Assembly (NCBI GenBank): GCA_026129905.1 | Contig: JAHCHE010000003.1 | Span: 1 to 64,000 of the forward strand | DNA from: Bryobacteraceae bacterium | GTDB taxonomy: Bacteria > Acidobacteriota > Terriglobia > Bryobacterales > Bryobacteraceae | Reading direction: 5' to 3' | DNA: 64,000 nt | Notes under the pieces: generated by a model | Told to the model about the DNA's origin: nothing | Database searches by the model: none | Seen by the model: the letters and a program-made list of their open reading frames with translations, nothing else | Shown: positions 27,263 to 35,831 of the stretch, piece after piece | How positions within the stretch are numbered: position 1 is the first letter of the stretch | How the letters are laid out: every line of letters starts with the position of its first letter | Position numbers and translations under genes: made by a program

Positions 27263-27903
27263 TGGCTCGCGATCATATACTCCACAAAGTGCGTACGGCG
27301 ATCGGCCGCAGCGCCGGCCAGGCGCCCGCGGAACCGCCTCCGGTGATGCTGCACGTCCGCGAATGGCCCCAACAGGAGCGCATCCACCTGTTTTCCGCCG
27401 CCCTCGAGCGTCTCGCGGGTAAGACATTCGTGGCGGCGTCCCCGGAGGAGGCCCGGAAATACGCCGCCGATCTCATCGCCGCCGGGAGCGCGGTGGCCTC
27501 CAACGCGCCCTTCCTCCGCGAGTGCGGCATCGCCGGTCTCGAAAACGTGCGGACGGGCATCCACGACCCGAACGAATTGCGCAACGTTTGCGCCTCCGCC
27601 GGCGTCGGAGTTACAAGCGCCGACTACGCTCTGGCCGATACGGGAACACTCGTGATGCTGGCCTCGCCGGCCGAGGCTCGCGTGGTTTCGCTGCTGCCGC
27701 CCGTGCACCTTGCCGTTGTGCCGGCGTCGCGGCTGCTGACCGGACTGGATGAGTTGTTCTCGATTCTGCCCGATCCGTCGGCGTCGACAAGTTCCATGGT
27801 TCTCATCACCGGACCGAGCCGCACCGCCGATATCGAACAGATTCTGGTGCGGGGCGTGCACGGCCCCGGGGAAATTCATGTTGTACTGGTATTAGGATGC
27901 TGA
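27262..27903 (+). CDS. lutC: LutC/LldG, LUD-domain subunit
   Basis: 213 aa LUD-domain protein: VTSADYALADTGTLVMLASPAEARVVSLLPPVHLAVV and TGPSRTADIEQILVRGVHGPGE, the signature of the family. It starts inside the lutB stop codon and ends seven bases inside the next gene, so translation is coupled along the operon. No catalytic cysteines; proposed to help electron transfer or assembly. Confidence 0.92.
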   Translation: MARDHILHKVRTAIGRSAGQAPAEPPPVMLHVREWPQQERIHLFSAALERLAGKTFVAASPEEARKYAADLIAAGSAVASNAPFLRECGIAGLENVRTGIHDPNELRNVCASAGVGVTSADYALADTGTLVMLASPAEARVVSLLPPVHLAVVPASRLLTGLDELFSILPDPSASTSSMVLITGPSRTADIEQILVRGVHGPGEIHVVLVLGC

Positions 27904-28472
27904 ACAGAAAAACGAGTTGGATTCCAGTGTGCGCGCTTCTGATGTTCGGCGCGGCCGCGCAAGCGCAAGTGGCGGAGCTCGGCGCGTACGGAGGCATTCA
28001 CCGCATCAGCGGGAAGGACTTGGGGTCGGGCTATTCTCTGGACGATGGCTGGCTGTTCGGCTTCCGCCTCGCCCTGAACAGCTATCGTTTCTTCGGGCAT
28101 GAGTTCGGCTACGGCTATAACCGGACCACCTGGAACGCTCCGGAAGGCGAGGCGGGGTCGGCCATTCACCGCGGCTTCTACAATTTTCTTGTCTACGGGC
28201 TGCCGGAAGGCACGGTGGTCCGCCCGTATGGGACCGGCGGCGTACACTTCAACAACTACGTGTTCCCCGGCTATTCGGTGACGCAAGGCGGCGGGTCGAC
28301 GAAATTCGGCGTCAACTACGGCGGCGGCATCAAGGTTCGCGTGGCGCCGATGTGGGGCATACGGTTCGATGTCCGAAATTATTGGAACGGGAAACCCTTC
28401 GGCAACTTCCTAGGGGGAAGCGGCAAGACGAATCTGCTCGAGATGTCCGCCGGCTTCTCATTCCTGCTTTAG
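27897..28472 (+). CDS. outer-membrane beta-barrel protein downstream of lutABC
   Basis: 191 aa, overlapping lutC by seven bases. Signal peptide (VCALLMFGAAAQAQ), then Gly- and aromatic-rich strands (HEFGYGYNRTTWN, VRPYGTGGVHFNNYV) ending MSAGFSFLL, as in small outer-membrane barrels. Coupling to lutC may be accidental, or it may help lactate or other acid uptake; nothing in the sequence decides this. Confidence 0.75.
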   Translation: MLNRKTSWIPVCALLMFGAAAQAQVAELGAYGGIHRISGKDLGSGYSLDDGWLFGFRLALNSYRFFGHEFGYGYNRTTWNAPEGEAGSAIHRGFYNFLVYGLPEGTVVRPYGTGGVHFNNYVFPGYSVTQGGGSTKFGVNYGGGIKVRVAPMWGIRFDVRNYWNGKPFGNFLGGSGKTNLLEMSAGFSFLL

Positions 28473-28474
28473 TT

Positions 28475-30481
28475 TTAGTCGTTTAGCCGCCGCCTCGTGG
28501 GTACGCGCACCAGCACGTATGCGAGGCTCGCAAACCCGGCCAGCGACAGCCATCCGCCCCAGTTCTGGAAAAACGCCGGCTCATCGGACCCGGTGAGCAT
28601 GTGCGTGAGCGAAGGAACTCCCGAGACGAACGCAACCGCCAACAGAATGCCGAAGATGGCTTCGCCCGCGATCAGGCCGCTCGCCAGCAGCGTTCCCTCC
28701 TCTTCCACCCGCTGCTGGGCCGGCGCCCCGTAGCGCGCCGCGATGCGATCGGCCGCCCACCGCAGCGCGCCCCCCGCGAAGATGGCCGAAGTGGTCTCAA
28801 ACGGCAGATACATGCCCACCGCGATCAGCATCGGCGCGCGCGCGCCGCACAGTATCAGCGCGATGGCAAACGCCGCTCCCGCCCCGAGTAGCGCCCACGC
28901 CATCTGACCTCCGACGATCCCCCTGGCGAGCTGCGCCATCAGACCCGCCTGCGGCGCCGGCAGATCCCGGCCTCCGATTCCGCCCGTGGCCAGGTTGGCT
29001 TCATGCAAAGCGATGATCGGGCCCATGAGGAAGAACGCCAGCGTCACCACCGCGATGATCTCCACCACCTGCATCTTCCACGGCGTGCCTCCCAACAGGT
29101 GGCCGGCCTTCAGATCCTGAATCAGCGAACCTGAGACGCAGCACGCGGTGCATACCACCGCCGCCACGCCAAGCACCGCCGCCACGCCCGCCAATCCCGT
29201 GACCCCCGCCGCCAGCAGCACCAGCGCCGAGACTACCAGCGCCGCCAGCGTCAAGCCGGACACCGGCTGGTTCGAGCTGCCCACCAGCCCGACCAGGTAC
29301 GCGCCCACGGCCGAGAGCAGAAACCCGGTGACGCTCATCACGGCCGCCGACAACAGCGCGGGGCCCCAGCCCCCGGTGAAGTGGAGATAGATGGCGGTGA
29401 TGGGGACCAGCAGCGCCAGAAGCGACGCCAGCACCCACGCGCCGGGAATATCCCGCTCCGTTCTCTCTCGCGCCGCCCGTTCATGGGCGGCGGCCGTCGA
29501 GGCCCGGAACGCTCCGCGCAGCGAAGTGGCGATCGACGTCCTGAGTTGGAACAGCGTATAGCAAGACGCCACCAGCATCGCTCCCACCGCCACCGGCCGA
29601 ACGATGTTGTACCAGACGGTAAAGGCCAGGATTTCCGGCGTCGCGTTCTCCGGCCCCCCCAGCCGAGCCGCGAGATCGGGATCGAAAAACAGCAGCAGGG
29701 GAATCATCACCCACCAGGCGACGATCCCGCCCGAGACATTGATCGACGCCAGCTTTGGCCCGATGATGTAGCCGATCCCCAGCAGCGCGGGCGACAGGCT
29801 CGGCGTGCTCCAGGCGACCCCGCCGGCGTGCGCCACCTCGCCGATCGGCTGCCGCTGAAAATTGAAATGCTGTACGACCGAACGTGGAAATTGCCAGAAT
29901 CCATCGATAAATTCCCGAAAGACCAGGAGCCCTTTATCGCTCTTCAGGATCTGGATGATCGCCCCGTGCGCCATAGCGCCGAATATATAACGGGCGGCTC
30001 GGCCCGCTTTTTCGCCCGCCTTGACAATCTCCACGCTGGCGACGCTCTCCGGCCAGGGCAGGCCCGCGTCGACGCACAACGGCCGCCGCAGCACGATAAT
30101 GAAAAAAACCCCGACGAGTCCTCCAACCAGGAGGATGAAGGCGGCTTCCCAGTAGTGCTCCCTCAGATTTCTCCACAGGCGCTCGCCGCCGATTTCCACC
30201 AGCATGAACGCCGGGATGGTGAAGATGGCGCCCGCCACCAATGCTTCGCCGACCGACGCCGCCGTCCGCGCGATGTTCTGCTCCTGCAACGTCCCCCGGA
30301 ACGCCGGCAACCGAAACAGCGCCATCGCGATCACCGCGGCGGGAATGGTGGCCGCCACCGTTTGCCCTGCCTTCATGCCCAGGTACGCGTTGGCCGCGCC
30401 GAACACCAAAGACAGGAACAGGCCCAACCCGACCGCCTTCCAGGTCATTTCCGCCGGCGGACGATCTTCGGGTGCGGCCAT
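28475..30481 (-). CDS. OPT-family oligopeptide transporter (668 aa)
   Basis: About 14-16 hydrophobic helices. The N-terminus has FGAANAYLGMKAGQTVAATIPAA, the characteristic OPT segment, and later GVAWSTPSLSPALLGIGYIIGPK and FETTSAIFAGGALRW. OPT transporters import oligopeptides or metal chelates with protons. Convergent with the preceding barrel gene, only two bases apart, without a visible terminator. Codon use is like the neighbours. Confidence 0.9.
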   Translation of the reverse strand: MAAPEDRPPAEMTWKAVGLGLFLSLVFGAANAYLGMKAGQTVAATIPAAVIAMALFRLPAFRGTLQEQNIARTAASVGEALVAGAIFTIPAFMLVEIGGERLWRNLREHYWEAAFILLVGGLVGVFFIIVLRRPLCVDAGLPWPESVASVEIVKAGEKAGRAARYIFGAMAHGAIIQILKSDKGLLVFREFIDGFWQFPRSVVQHFNFQRQPIGEVAHAGGVAWSTPSLSPALLGIGYIIGPKLASINVSGGIVAWWVMIPLLLFFDPDLAARLGGPENATPEILAFTVWYNIVRPVAVGAMLVASCYTLFQLRTSIATSLRGAFRASTAAAHERAARERTERDIPGAWVLASLLALLVPITAIYLHFTGGWGPALLSAAVMSVTGFLLSAVGAYLVGLVGSSNQPVSGLTLAALVVSALVLLAAGVTGLAGVAAVLGVAAVVCTACCVSGSLIQDLKAGHLLGGTPWKMQVVEIIAVVTLAFFLMGPIIALHEANLATGGIGGRDLPAPQAGLMAQLARGIVGGQMAWALLGAGAAFAIALILCGARAPMLIAVGMYLPFETTSAIFAGGALRWAADRIAARYGAPAQQRVEEEGTLLASGLIAGEAIFGILLAVAFVSGVPSLTHMLTGSDEPAFFQNWGGWLSLAGFASLAYVLVRVPTRRRLND

Positions 30482-30511
30482 ATCCAGGCGATCTTAGCAC
30501 GCGTGGCCGTT

Positions 30512-30739
30512 TCACCCGCCGGCGCGCATCTCTTCCCGTTCCAAGGCCTCGTGGAGCAGCATCTTCAGATACGTCTGGTACCGAATGCCCTTTCGCGCCG
30601 CCTGCGTCCGCGCCCGCGCCAGGTCCGCGGGGTCGATCCGGATCGAGACAGCCGGCGTCCGGCCTGTTCGCCGCGACAGCCGCGGGTTCACGCCTGCGGC
30701 TTCGAGCCCTTCGGGTTGGTAGTTGTCGCCATCGTCCAC
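30512..30739 (-). CDS. ribbon-helix-helix CopG-type antitoxin-like protein (75 aa), orphan
   Basis: I chose GTG 30739 (start VDDGDNYQPEG); the frame is open much further upstream, into the MerR promoter. The C-terminal half, PAVSIRIDPADLARARTQAA then RYQTYLKMLLHEALERE, is the RHH beta-strand plus two helices of CopG/BrnA-type antitoxins. No toxin gene is adjacent on either side; the neighbours are the OPT transporter and MerR. It could act on a toxin elsewhere or simply be a repressor. Confidence 0.65.
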   Translation of the reverse strand: MDDGDNYQPEGLEAAGVNPRLSRRTGRTPAVSIRIDPADLARARTQAARKGIRYQTYLKMLLHEALEREEMRAGG

Positions 30740-30823
30740 GCCGTTTTTCGTCGACCCCTCCGCCGATTGTACATACCCGGTCCACACAAAACAAGCCTGA
30801 TGTCTTTTGTTGCAACTCCGCTC

Positions 30824-30852
30824 TTGACTCTGCCGCGAACTCAGGGCAGAAT
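30824..30852 (+). promoter_or_regulatory. promoter with MerR-type dyad upstream of the MerR gene
   Basis: TTGACT -35 (30824-30829), 17-bp spacer, CAGAAT -10 (30847-30852). A CTGCC / GGCAG dyad (30830-30834, 30845-30849) sits between and into the -10, the placement used by MerR-family regulators. The transcript would start near 30859, about 32 bases before the ATG. Autoregulation is inferred. Confidence 0.45.
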
Positions 30853-30890
30853 TTGGAAGGGTCGATCCGTCGCAACGAAAGCGCCGCGTC

Positions 30891-31388
30891 ATGTTCAAAA
30901 CAAGAAAGAGTGCTCCTGATCTAACCGCTCCCGAGCCCGCCTATAACAGCAGCGATGTCGCCAGGATCGCCGGCGTCAGTCTCCGGCAGCTTCAGTGGTG
31001 GGATGAACGGAAAGTCGTTTCGCCGCGGCATGAAGGGCACAAACGGGTCTACCATCCCGCCGAGGTCATCGAGATTACGATCATTGCCGAGCTGCGGCGC
31101 AAAGGTTTCTCCCTGCAGAAGATCCGCCGCGTTCTGCGCTTTCTGCAACGGGAGATGGGACGGCGGCTGACGGACGTGCTGTCGTCGGATTCCGAACTTC
31201 ACCTGCTCACGGACGGCAAGGCGATTTATTTCGTCGACGAGGAAAGACGGATCATCGACCTCTTGAAGAACGCCCGCCAACCGATGTTCCTGGTGTGCGT
31301 GACGGACCAGGCGCGGAGGCTCGACATCGCCCGGAAGCTGCCCGCCAGCGAAGACGCCGCGCCTCGGCGAAAAGCCCGCGCCAGTTGA
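30891..31388 (+). CDS. MerR-family transcriptional regulator (165 aa)
   Basis: Winged-helix MerR N-terminus: YNSSDVARIAGVSLRQLQWWDERKVVSPRH, then VYHPAEVIEITIIAELRRKGFSLQKIRRVLRFL. The C-terminus lacks the cysteines of metal sensors and looks like the soluble MerR proteins with a dimer coiled coil (about residue 75-110) and a short effector part (KAIYFVDEERRIIDLL). The target is probably its own promoter; the nearest other gene is the divergent RHH gene. Confidence 0.85.
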   Translation: MFKTRKSAPDLTAPEPAYNSSDVARIAGVSLRQLQWWDERKVVSPRHEGHKRVYHPAEVIEITIIAELRRKGFSLQKIRRVLRFLQREMGRRLTDVLSSDSELHLLTDGKAIYFVDEERRIIDLLKNARQPMFLVCVTDQARRLDIARKLPASEDAAPRRKARAS

Positions 31389-31496
31389 GTAACGAGCGAT
31401 CAGCGGACGGGTTTCAGCGATCGGCTCTGCAACCTACCCGCGACGCTCGTCCGAAAAAGCCGACCGCTGGTCGGCTGAAAGCTGTCGGCTCTTCCA

Positions 31497-32063
31497 TCAC
31501 GCCGCCGCAATCCAGGCGATCAGCAACGTTCCGCAACCGACGCCCGCCGCCAGCAGAACGCCGCCGATTCTGCGCTCCGTGTGGAGCTTGAACCACATGT
31601 AGACGCCGGTGGCGCCGAGCAGGATCAGGGCGGCGGAGACAAGTCCGACGAACACGCCCCAGGCGTTCAGCACGGCCGAGTCTCGCCACAGGCCGCCCAG
31701 GTGATGGATCCGGTTGAGCATGCCCAGCACGCCTGTCGAACTCGTCCGGATGTGGGCCTCGCCGCTTGCCGGCGAGAAGCTGACTTCATGCGTCGTCGCG
31801 AGCCGCTGCAACCGGAAGCGGACGCCGTCCGCCGTCGTCTCCACCTGCTGAAGTTCGCCTTTCGCAACCCCGCGATCCATCAACTCCCGCGCCAACGTCC
31901 TGGCGTCTTTCGCAGCGGCGCCATCGACCCGCACCCGATCCTCGGCGACCCGCGCGGGGATGTTGAAGTGGGCCATCTGGACGGCGCTGACGCCGTACAT
32001 CAGCAGAAACACGACGCTGAACGTTCCCAGGCAGAGATGAATGGTTCGAATCGCGCGATACAT
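31497..32063 (-). CDS. PepSY-type membrane protein, partner 1 (188 aa)
   Basis: ATG 32063 is preceded by GAGGTGA. Two membrane helices: near residues 8-28 (TIHLCLGTFSVVFLLMYGVSAVQ) and 130-185 (AWGVFVGLVSAALILLGATGVYMWFKL; then VLLAAGVGCGTLLIAWIAAA). The periplasmic part between them is a PepSY-like domain. Such pairs are annotated as PepSY-associated transmembrane proteins; function unclear, sometimes near iron or redox genes. Starts two bases after its partner's stop. Confidence 0.75.
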   Translation of the reverse strand: MYRAIRTIHLCLGTFSVVFLLMYGVSAVQMAHFNIPARVAEDRVRVDGAAAKDARTLARELMDRGVAKGELQQVETTADGVRFRLQRLATTHEVSFSPASGEAHIRTSSTGVLGMLNRIHHLGGLWRDSAVLNAWGVFVGLVSAALILLGATGVYMWFKLHTERRIGGVLLAAGVGCGTLLIAWIAAA

Positions 32064-32065
32064 CG

Positions 32066-32656
32066 TCACCTCGACAGCCAGTACAGAGCGATGAACGAAC
32101 CCGCGCCCGCCACGAGCGAGATCTGCGCCAGGCGGTGGCGCGGCCGCGCCGACAGCCATAGATAGACGCCGCTCAGACTGAGAAACAGCAGGGCGGCGAT
32201 GGCGAACTCGTTGTAGAGTACCCACAGCCGCATCCGCCAGTCTCGCGGCAGGTCCCGGACCGTGGTGGCGTGCAGGTTGTTCAGGAACATCCAGGCGCCG
32301 GCCGGAGTGGTCTCCAGGCGCAACTTGCCCTCCTTCTCCAGCGCCGTCACCCGAATGACCGATTTCGGCGTGTAGAAGGCAAAGGCCAGATCGTTGTTTT
32401 CGTCGCGCTGCACTCCATAGCGGGGCGGATTGGTAAGCGGCAATCGCAGGTGTTCCCATATGCGGTCCGCCGCTTCGTTGTCGCTGAGATTCCCCGGGAC
32501 CACGTAGTCGCGCATTTCGACCGATGGCGCGGGTCGCGAGCGATCTTCGTATCGTGGCAGGAATGTCACTCCGATGCCCGTGATGCCATCCACCAGCAGG
32601 ATGAGGAAGCTCAGAAGGCCCACCCAGATGTGGATTCTCTTCACCAGACGGTTCAT
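32066..32656 (-). CDS. PepSY-type membrane protein, partner 2 (196 aa)
   Basis: N-terminal helix (HIWVGLLSFLILLVDGITGIGV), a periplasmic segment with NEAADRIWEHLRLPLTNPPRYG, and C-terminal helices (EFAIAALLFLSLSGVYLWLSA). Same layout as the downstream protein, so a two-component membrane pair. Divergent from the amidohydrolase gene 75 bp away. I cannot assign a substrate. Confidence 0.75.
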   Translation of the reverse strand: MNRLVKRIHIWVGLLSFLILLVDGITGIGVTFLPRYEDRSRPAPSVEMRDYVVPGNLSDNEAADRIWEHLRLPLTNPPRYGVQRDENNDLAFAFYTPKSVIRVTALEKEGKLRLETTPAGAWMFLNNLHATTVRDLPRDWRMRLWVLYNEFAIAALLFLSLSGVYLWLSARPRHRLAQISLVAGAGSFIALYWLSR

Positions 32657-32731
32657 GGAAACGGTTTTCGAAGATTATCCCATATGCGGACCTTCAGGTT
32701 GCATTACACTGGAGCACGGTATCGAACCATC

Positions 32732-33877
32732 ATGAAAATCGTCCATATCTCTCTCTGCCTTACGGCGCTCGCCTGCCTGCTGTCCTGCCGGGAACAGGCG
32801 CCGGCCCCAGGCGAAAAAAGCGCCGCCGAGCCGGTGATGAAGTACGGCGTGACCGTACAATCCGGACCGATGGACTCCATACTCCTCAAGGATTACAAGC
32901 CAGCGTCCTCGCTCGTCGTGCCGCGAACGCCGGTCGGAAAGGCGCGCTTTCCGGTCATCGACGTCCACACGCACTCCGACATGAACGGCGTCAAGACGGC
33001 GGACGACGTGGATGCCTGGGTTCGCGTCATGGACGAGACCGGCGTCGAGACATCGGTGGTTTTCACCGGCGCCGTTGGCGAGGAATTCGACCGCCAGGCC
33101 GAGTTGTTTCTCAGACGACATCCCAAGCGGTTTCAGGTGTACTGCGACCTGCTGACCGAGGGCATCGACGCGCCGGATTACCCCCAACGCGCCGTTAAGG
33201 AACTCGAGCGGTGCTACCAAAAAGGCGCGCGCGGCGTCGGCGAGCTTTCCGACAAAGGCGCGGGACTCCAGGGCGGCCAACTGCCCCGGGACAAGCGCCT
33301 GCACGTGGACGACCCCCGGCTGGACCCGTTCTGGGAGAAGTGCGCGGAATTGAAGCTGCCCGTCAACCTGCACATCGCCGATCACCCTTCGTGCTGGCAG
33401 CCGCTCGGCCCCAACCAGGAGCGCACGCCGGACTTCCAGCACTTCAACCTCTACGGCATGGACGTGCCGTCCTACGAGGAATTGCTCGCCTCGCGGGACC
33501 GGCTGCTCCAGAAGCACCCGCGGACCACCATCATCACCTGTCACCTCAGCAACCAGGGGAACGATCTCGCGTCACTGGCCAAGGCGCTGGACCGTTATCC
33601 GAACCTCTACGCCGACATCTCGGCCCGCGACTATGAGATCGGCCGCCAGCCCCGGAACGCATCCAAGTTCCTCGCCAGCTACAAAGACCGCATTATGTTC
33701 GGCACCGACATGGGCCGCGACAACGAGATGTACCTGGGTTGGTGGCGTTTGCTCGAGACGCCCGACGAATACCTGCCCGGCCGAATCTGGTGGACGTACT
33801 ACGGGCTGGAGCTGCCGCCGGAAATCCTCAAAAGCCTTTACCGGGACAACGCGCTCCGAGTCCTGAACTGGAAATAA
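32732..33877 (+). CDS. lipoprotein amidohydrolase, Amidohydro_2 type (381 aa)
   Basis: ATG 32732 gives a lipoprotein signal (LCLTALACLLSC) with Cys19 as lipidation site. The amidohydrolase barrel has DVHTHSD (HxH), LPVNLHIADH, IITCHLSNQGND and FGTDMGRDN. Metal-dependent hydrolase; substrate unknown, and secreted lipoprotein forms of this family are unusual. A TACACT -10-like hexamer is at 32704-32709. Confidence 0.8.
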   Translation: MKIVHISLCLTALACLLSCREQAPAPGEKSAAEPVMKYGVTVQSGPMDSILLKDYKPASSLVVPRTPVGKARFPVIDVHTHSDMNGVKTADDVDAWVRVMDETGVETSVVFTGAVGEEFDRQAELFLRRHPKRFQVYCDLLTEGIDAPDYPQRAVKELERCYQKGARGVGELSDKGAGLQGGQLPRDKRLHVDDPRLDPFWEKCAELKLPVNLHIADHPSCWQPLGPNQERTPDFQHFNLYGMDVPSYEELLASRDRLLQKHPRTTIITCHLSNQGNDLASLAKALDRYPNLYADISARDYEIGRQPRNASKFLASYKDRIMFGTDMGRDNEMYLGWWRLLETPDEYLPGRIWWTYYGLELPPEILKSLYRDNALRVLNWK

Positions 33878-33943
33878 CCCACCCTGGCCCCGCCTGGAGT
33901 TTCTGTCGTGGATCTTAAAGGTGGGGTGAACCTCCGGTTTGCG

Positions 33944-33986
33944 AGCCGGTTACCAACCGGCTTTGCGTCGCCACTCCTGGCGACGC
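33944..33986. repeat. tandem hairpins between convergent genes
   Basis: First hairpin: eight pairs, AGCCGGTT / AACCGGCT, loop ACC (33944-33962). Second: nine pairs, GCGTCGCCA / TGGCGACGC, loop CTCC (33965-33986). They lie between the stops of two convergent genes. No T tract, so possibly a bidirectional terminator or a REP-like element. Confidence 0.5.
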
Positions 33987-34005
33987 CTCGCTGCTGAAAT
34001 TCCGG

Positions 34006-34371
34006 TTAGTCCTGAAATCCGTTGGAACCCGCCGTGCGAAACTCGTACTGCTGAATTTCGATGGCTGCCTTCCCTTTGTCGACGCGGACCACCCGCCCCC
34101 GCGCCACCAGCTTCAGTGGGCAATGATCGTTGAGTTGCGCCGGCCAGCTTATCGCGAGTTCCACCCGTCTTCCGGGCGTCAGGTCGCAGTCGGAGGTGAA
34201 CAGAATCCCGGTACTGCTCATGTTGATGGTCTGCCCGCGGCACGGCCCCACATCCCCTTTCCTTGATACCACCCGCACCCGGAGGTTCCTTTCGATCGGA
34301 AACCGGCTTGCGCTTCGCCGCTCCGTCCGGGGCAACGTAACCATCTCCATGAAACTGTTACTCTCGAGCAT
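34006..34371 (-). CDS. PilZ-domain protein (121 aa)
   Basis: The first 27 residues contain RTERRSASRFPIER, with the RxxxR c-di-GMP motif, followed by NMSSTGILF, the (D/N)xSxxG motif. The rest forms the small beta barrel. AAGGA precedes the ATG closely. PilZ proteins bind c-di-GMP and alter motility, exopolysaccharide or other targets by contact. It lies about 146 bp after rarA on the same strand; its own promoter may hold the palindrome at 34447. Confidence 0.82.
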   Translation of the reverse strand: MLESNSFMEMVTLPRTERRSASRFPIERNLRVRVVSRKGDVGPCRGQTINMSSTGILFTSDCDLTPGRRVELAISWPAQLNDHCPLKLVARGRVVRVDKGKAAIEIQQYEFRTAGSNGFQD

Positions 34372-34446
34372 TTTCCTTCCCGCGGTACCTATAGTCTCCG
34401 CAATGTTGGCTGCGGGAACAATGGGGCTTTAGTGGCAATTTTCCAG

Positions 34447-34458
34447 GTACCATGGTAC
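34447..34458. promoter_or_regulatory. 12-bp perfect palindrome GTACCATGGTAC
   Basis: It lies between rarA and the PilZ gene, upstream of the latter. Partial GGTAC copies at 34384 and 34494 suggest a repeated binding element. The regulator is unknown. Confidence 0.3.
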
Positions 34459-34517
34459 TGCGGCGGATAAGTCGGAAAAATCTTAGGGTCCTGGTACTTC
34501 CGGTTCCCGTTGAATCC

Positions 34518-35831
34518 CTATTTTCCCCTCTTCTTCTGTATCTCCTCCAGCCGCTCGCCGATCCGCCGCTCGCTCCCGCGATCCGTCGGCGTATAGAACC
34601 GGCGACCCGCCAGCGCCGGCGGCAGACACTCCATCTCCGTGATGGCGTCCTCGAATTCGTGCGCGTGGCGGTACCCTTTACCGTATCCCCAGCCTTTCAT
34701 CGCCGAAGTTGCCGGATTCCGCAAATGCATTGGAACCGGCTCCGCGATCCCCGTTCGAACTTCCGCCAACGCCGCGTTCAGCGCGCGGTACGCGGCGTCG
34801 GACTTGGGAGCGACGGAAAGGTAAATAGCGACCTGCGCCAACGCCTGGTCGCCTTCCGGAATACCAAGAAAATGGACGGTTTGCTGCGCGGCGATCGCCT
34901 GCTCGATCGCGTGCGGCTCCGCCAGGCCGACATCTTCGATCGCCATCCGGACCAGGCGACGCGCGATGTAAAGGCGGTCCTCGCCGGCTTCCAGCATTCG
35001 CGCCAGCCAGTAGAGCGCGGCATCCGGGTCGGAGGAACGTACCGACTTGTGCAATGCCGAGATCAGGTTGAAGTGCTCCTCCCCCGCCTTGTCGTACAGA
35101 AGTACCTTCCGTTCCGTCGCGTCCTCGACGCTCTGGCGCGAGAGTTCCGAGCCCTCCGTGGCAGCTACGGCGAGTTCCAGGATGTTGTAGGCGGCCCGGG
35201 CGTCGCCGCTGGCGTAAATGCCGATCTGCTCCAGCAGGTCCGCGGGCGCATCGATGCCCCGGTCGCCGAGACCGTGTTCCCGGTCTTTCAGCGCGCGATC
35301 GAGCAGCGTGGCAACCTCCTCGGGCGTCAGCGGGCGCAGCGAGTAGACTTTGGCCCGGGACAGCAGCGCCGAAATCACCTCGAAGGACGGGTTCTCCGTG
35401 GTAGCGCCTATCAAAATAATGTCGCCGCGTTCCACGTAGGGGAGAAAAGCATCCTGCTGGGCCTTGTTGAAGCGATGGATCTCGTCGACGAAGACCACCG
35501 TCCGGCGGCCGAAGCGGCGGTTCTTCTCGGCGGCCGCCATCACCTCCTTGATTTCCTTGATGCCGCTCAGCACGGCGCTGAACGGCACGAAATCCGCCCG
35601 GCTCAGGCGGGCGATCAGGCGAGCCAGCGTCGTTTTGCCAACCCCGGGGGGTCCCCAGAAGATCAGTGAACTCAGTTCGTCCCGGTCGATCTGCGCGCGG
35701 AGCGGTTTGCCGGGCGCCAGAATATGTTCCTGCCCGACGAACTCCTCCAGCCGCTCCGGGCGCATTCGTTCGGCCAGCGGCCGTTTCTTGTCGGTTTCCG
35801 GTTCTCGAGGCGAGGTGTCGAACAGGCTCAT
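34518..35831 (-). CDS. rarA: replication-associated recombination protein A (RarA/MgsA)
   Basis: 437 aa AAA+ clamp-loader-like ATPase: LAERMRPERLEEFVGQEHIL, Walker A WGPPGVGKTT (residues 59-68), DEIHRFNKAQQDAFLP, sensor TTENPSFEVISALLSRAKV, and the C-terminal MgsA helical domain ending GYGKGYRHAHEFEDA. Helps stalled replication forks. It overlaps the upstream methyltransferase by four bases (ATGA). Common housekeeping gene, normal length. Confidence 0.95.
   Translation of the reverse strand: MSLFDTSPREPETDKKRPLAERMRPERLEEFVGQEHILAPGKPLRAQIDRDELSSLIFWGPPGVGKTTLARLIARLSRADFVPFSAVLSGIKEIKEVMAAAEKNRRFGRRTVVFVDEIHRFNKAQQDAFLPYVERGDIILIGATTENPSFEVISALLSRAKVYSLRPLTPEEVATLLDRALKDREHGLGDRGIDAPADLLEQIGIYASGDARAAYNILELAVAATEGSELSRQSVEDATERKVLLYDKAGEEHFNLISALHKSVRSSDPDAALYWLARMLEAGEDRLYIARRLVRMAIEDVGLAEPHAIEQAIAAQQTVHFLGIPEGDQALAQVAIYLSVAPKSDAAYRALNAALAEVRTGIAEPVPMHLRNPATSAMKGWGYGKGYRHAHEFEDAITEMECLPPALAGRRFYTPTDRGSERRIGERLEEIQKKRGK

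Noticed and set aside
30512-30739. Complete toxin-antitoxin pair around the RHH gene
   Set aside because: Neither neighbour (OPT transporter, MerR) is a toxin, so only the antitoxin-like gene is claimed.
29381-30919. 512-codon plus-strand ORF opposite the OPT transporter
   Set aside because: Shadow of the transporter; composition is Arg/Pro/Gly-rich without motifs, and it runs through the RHH gene and into the MerR gene.
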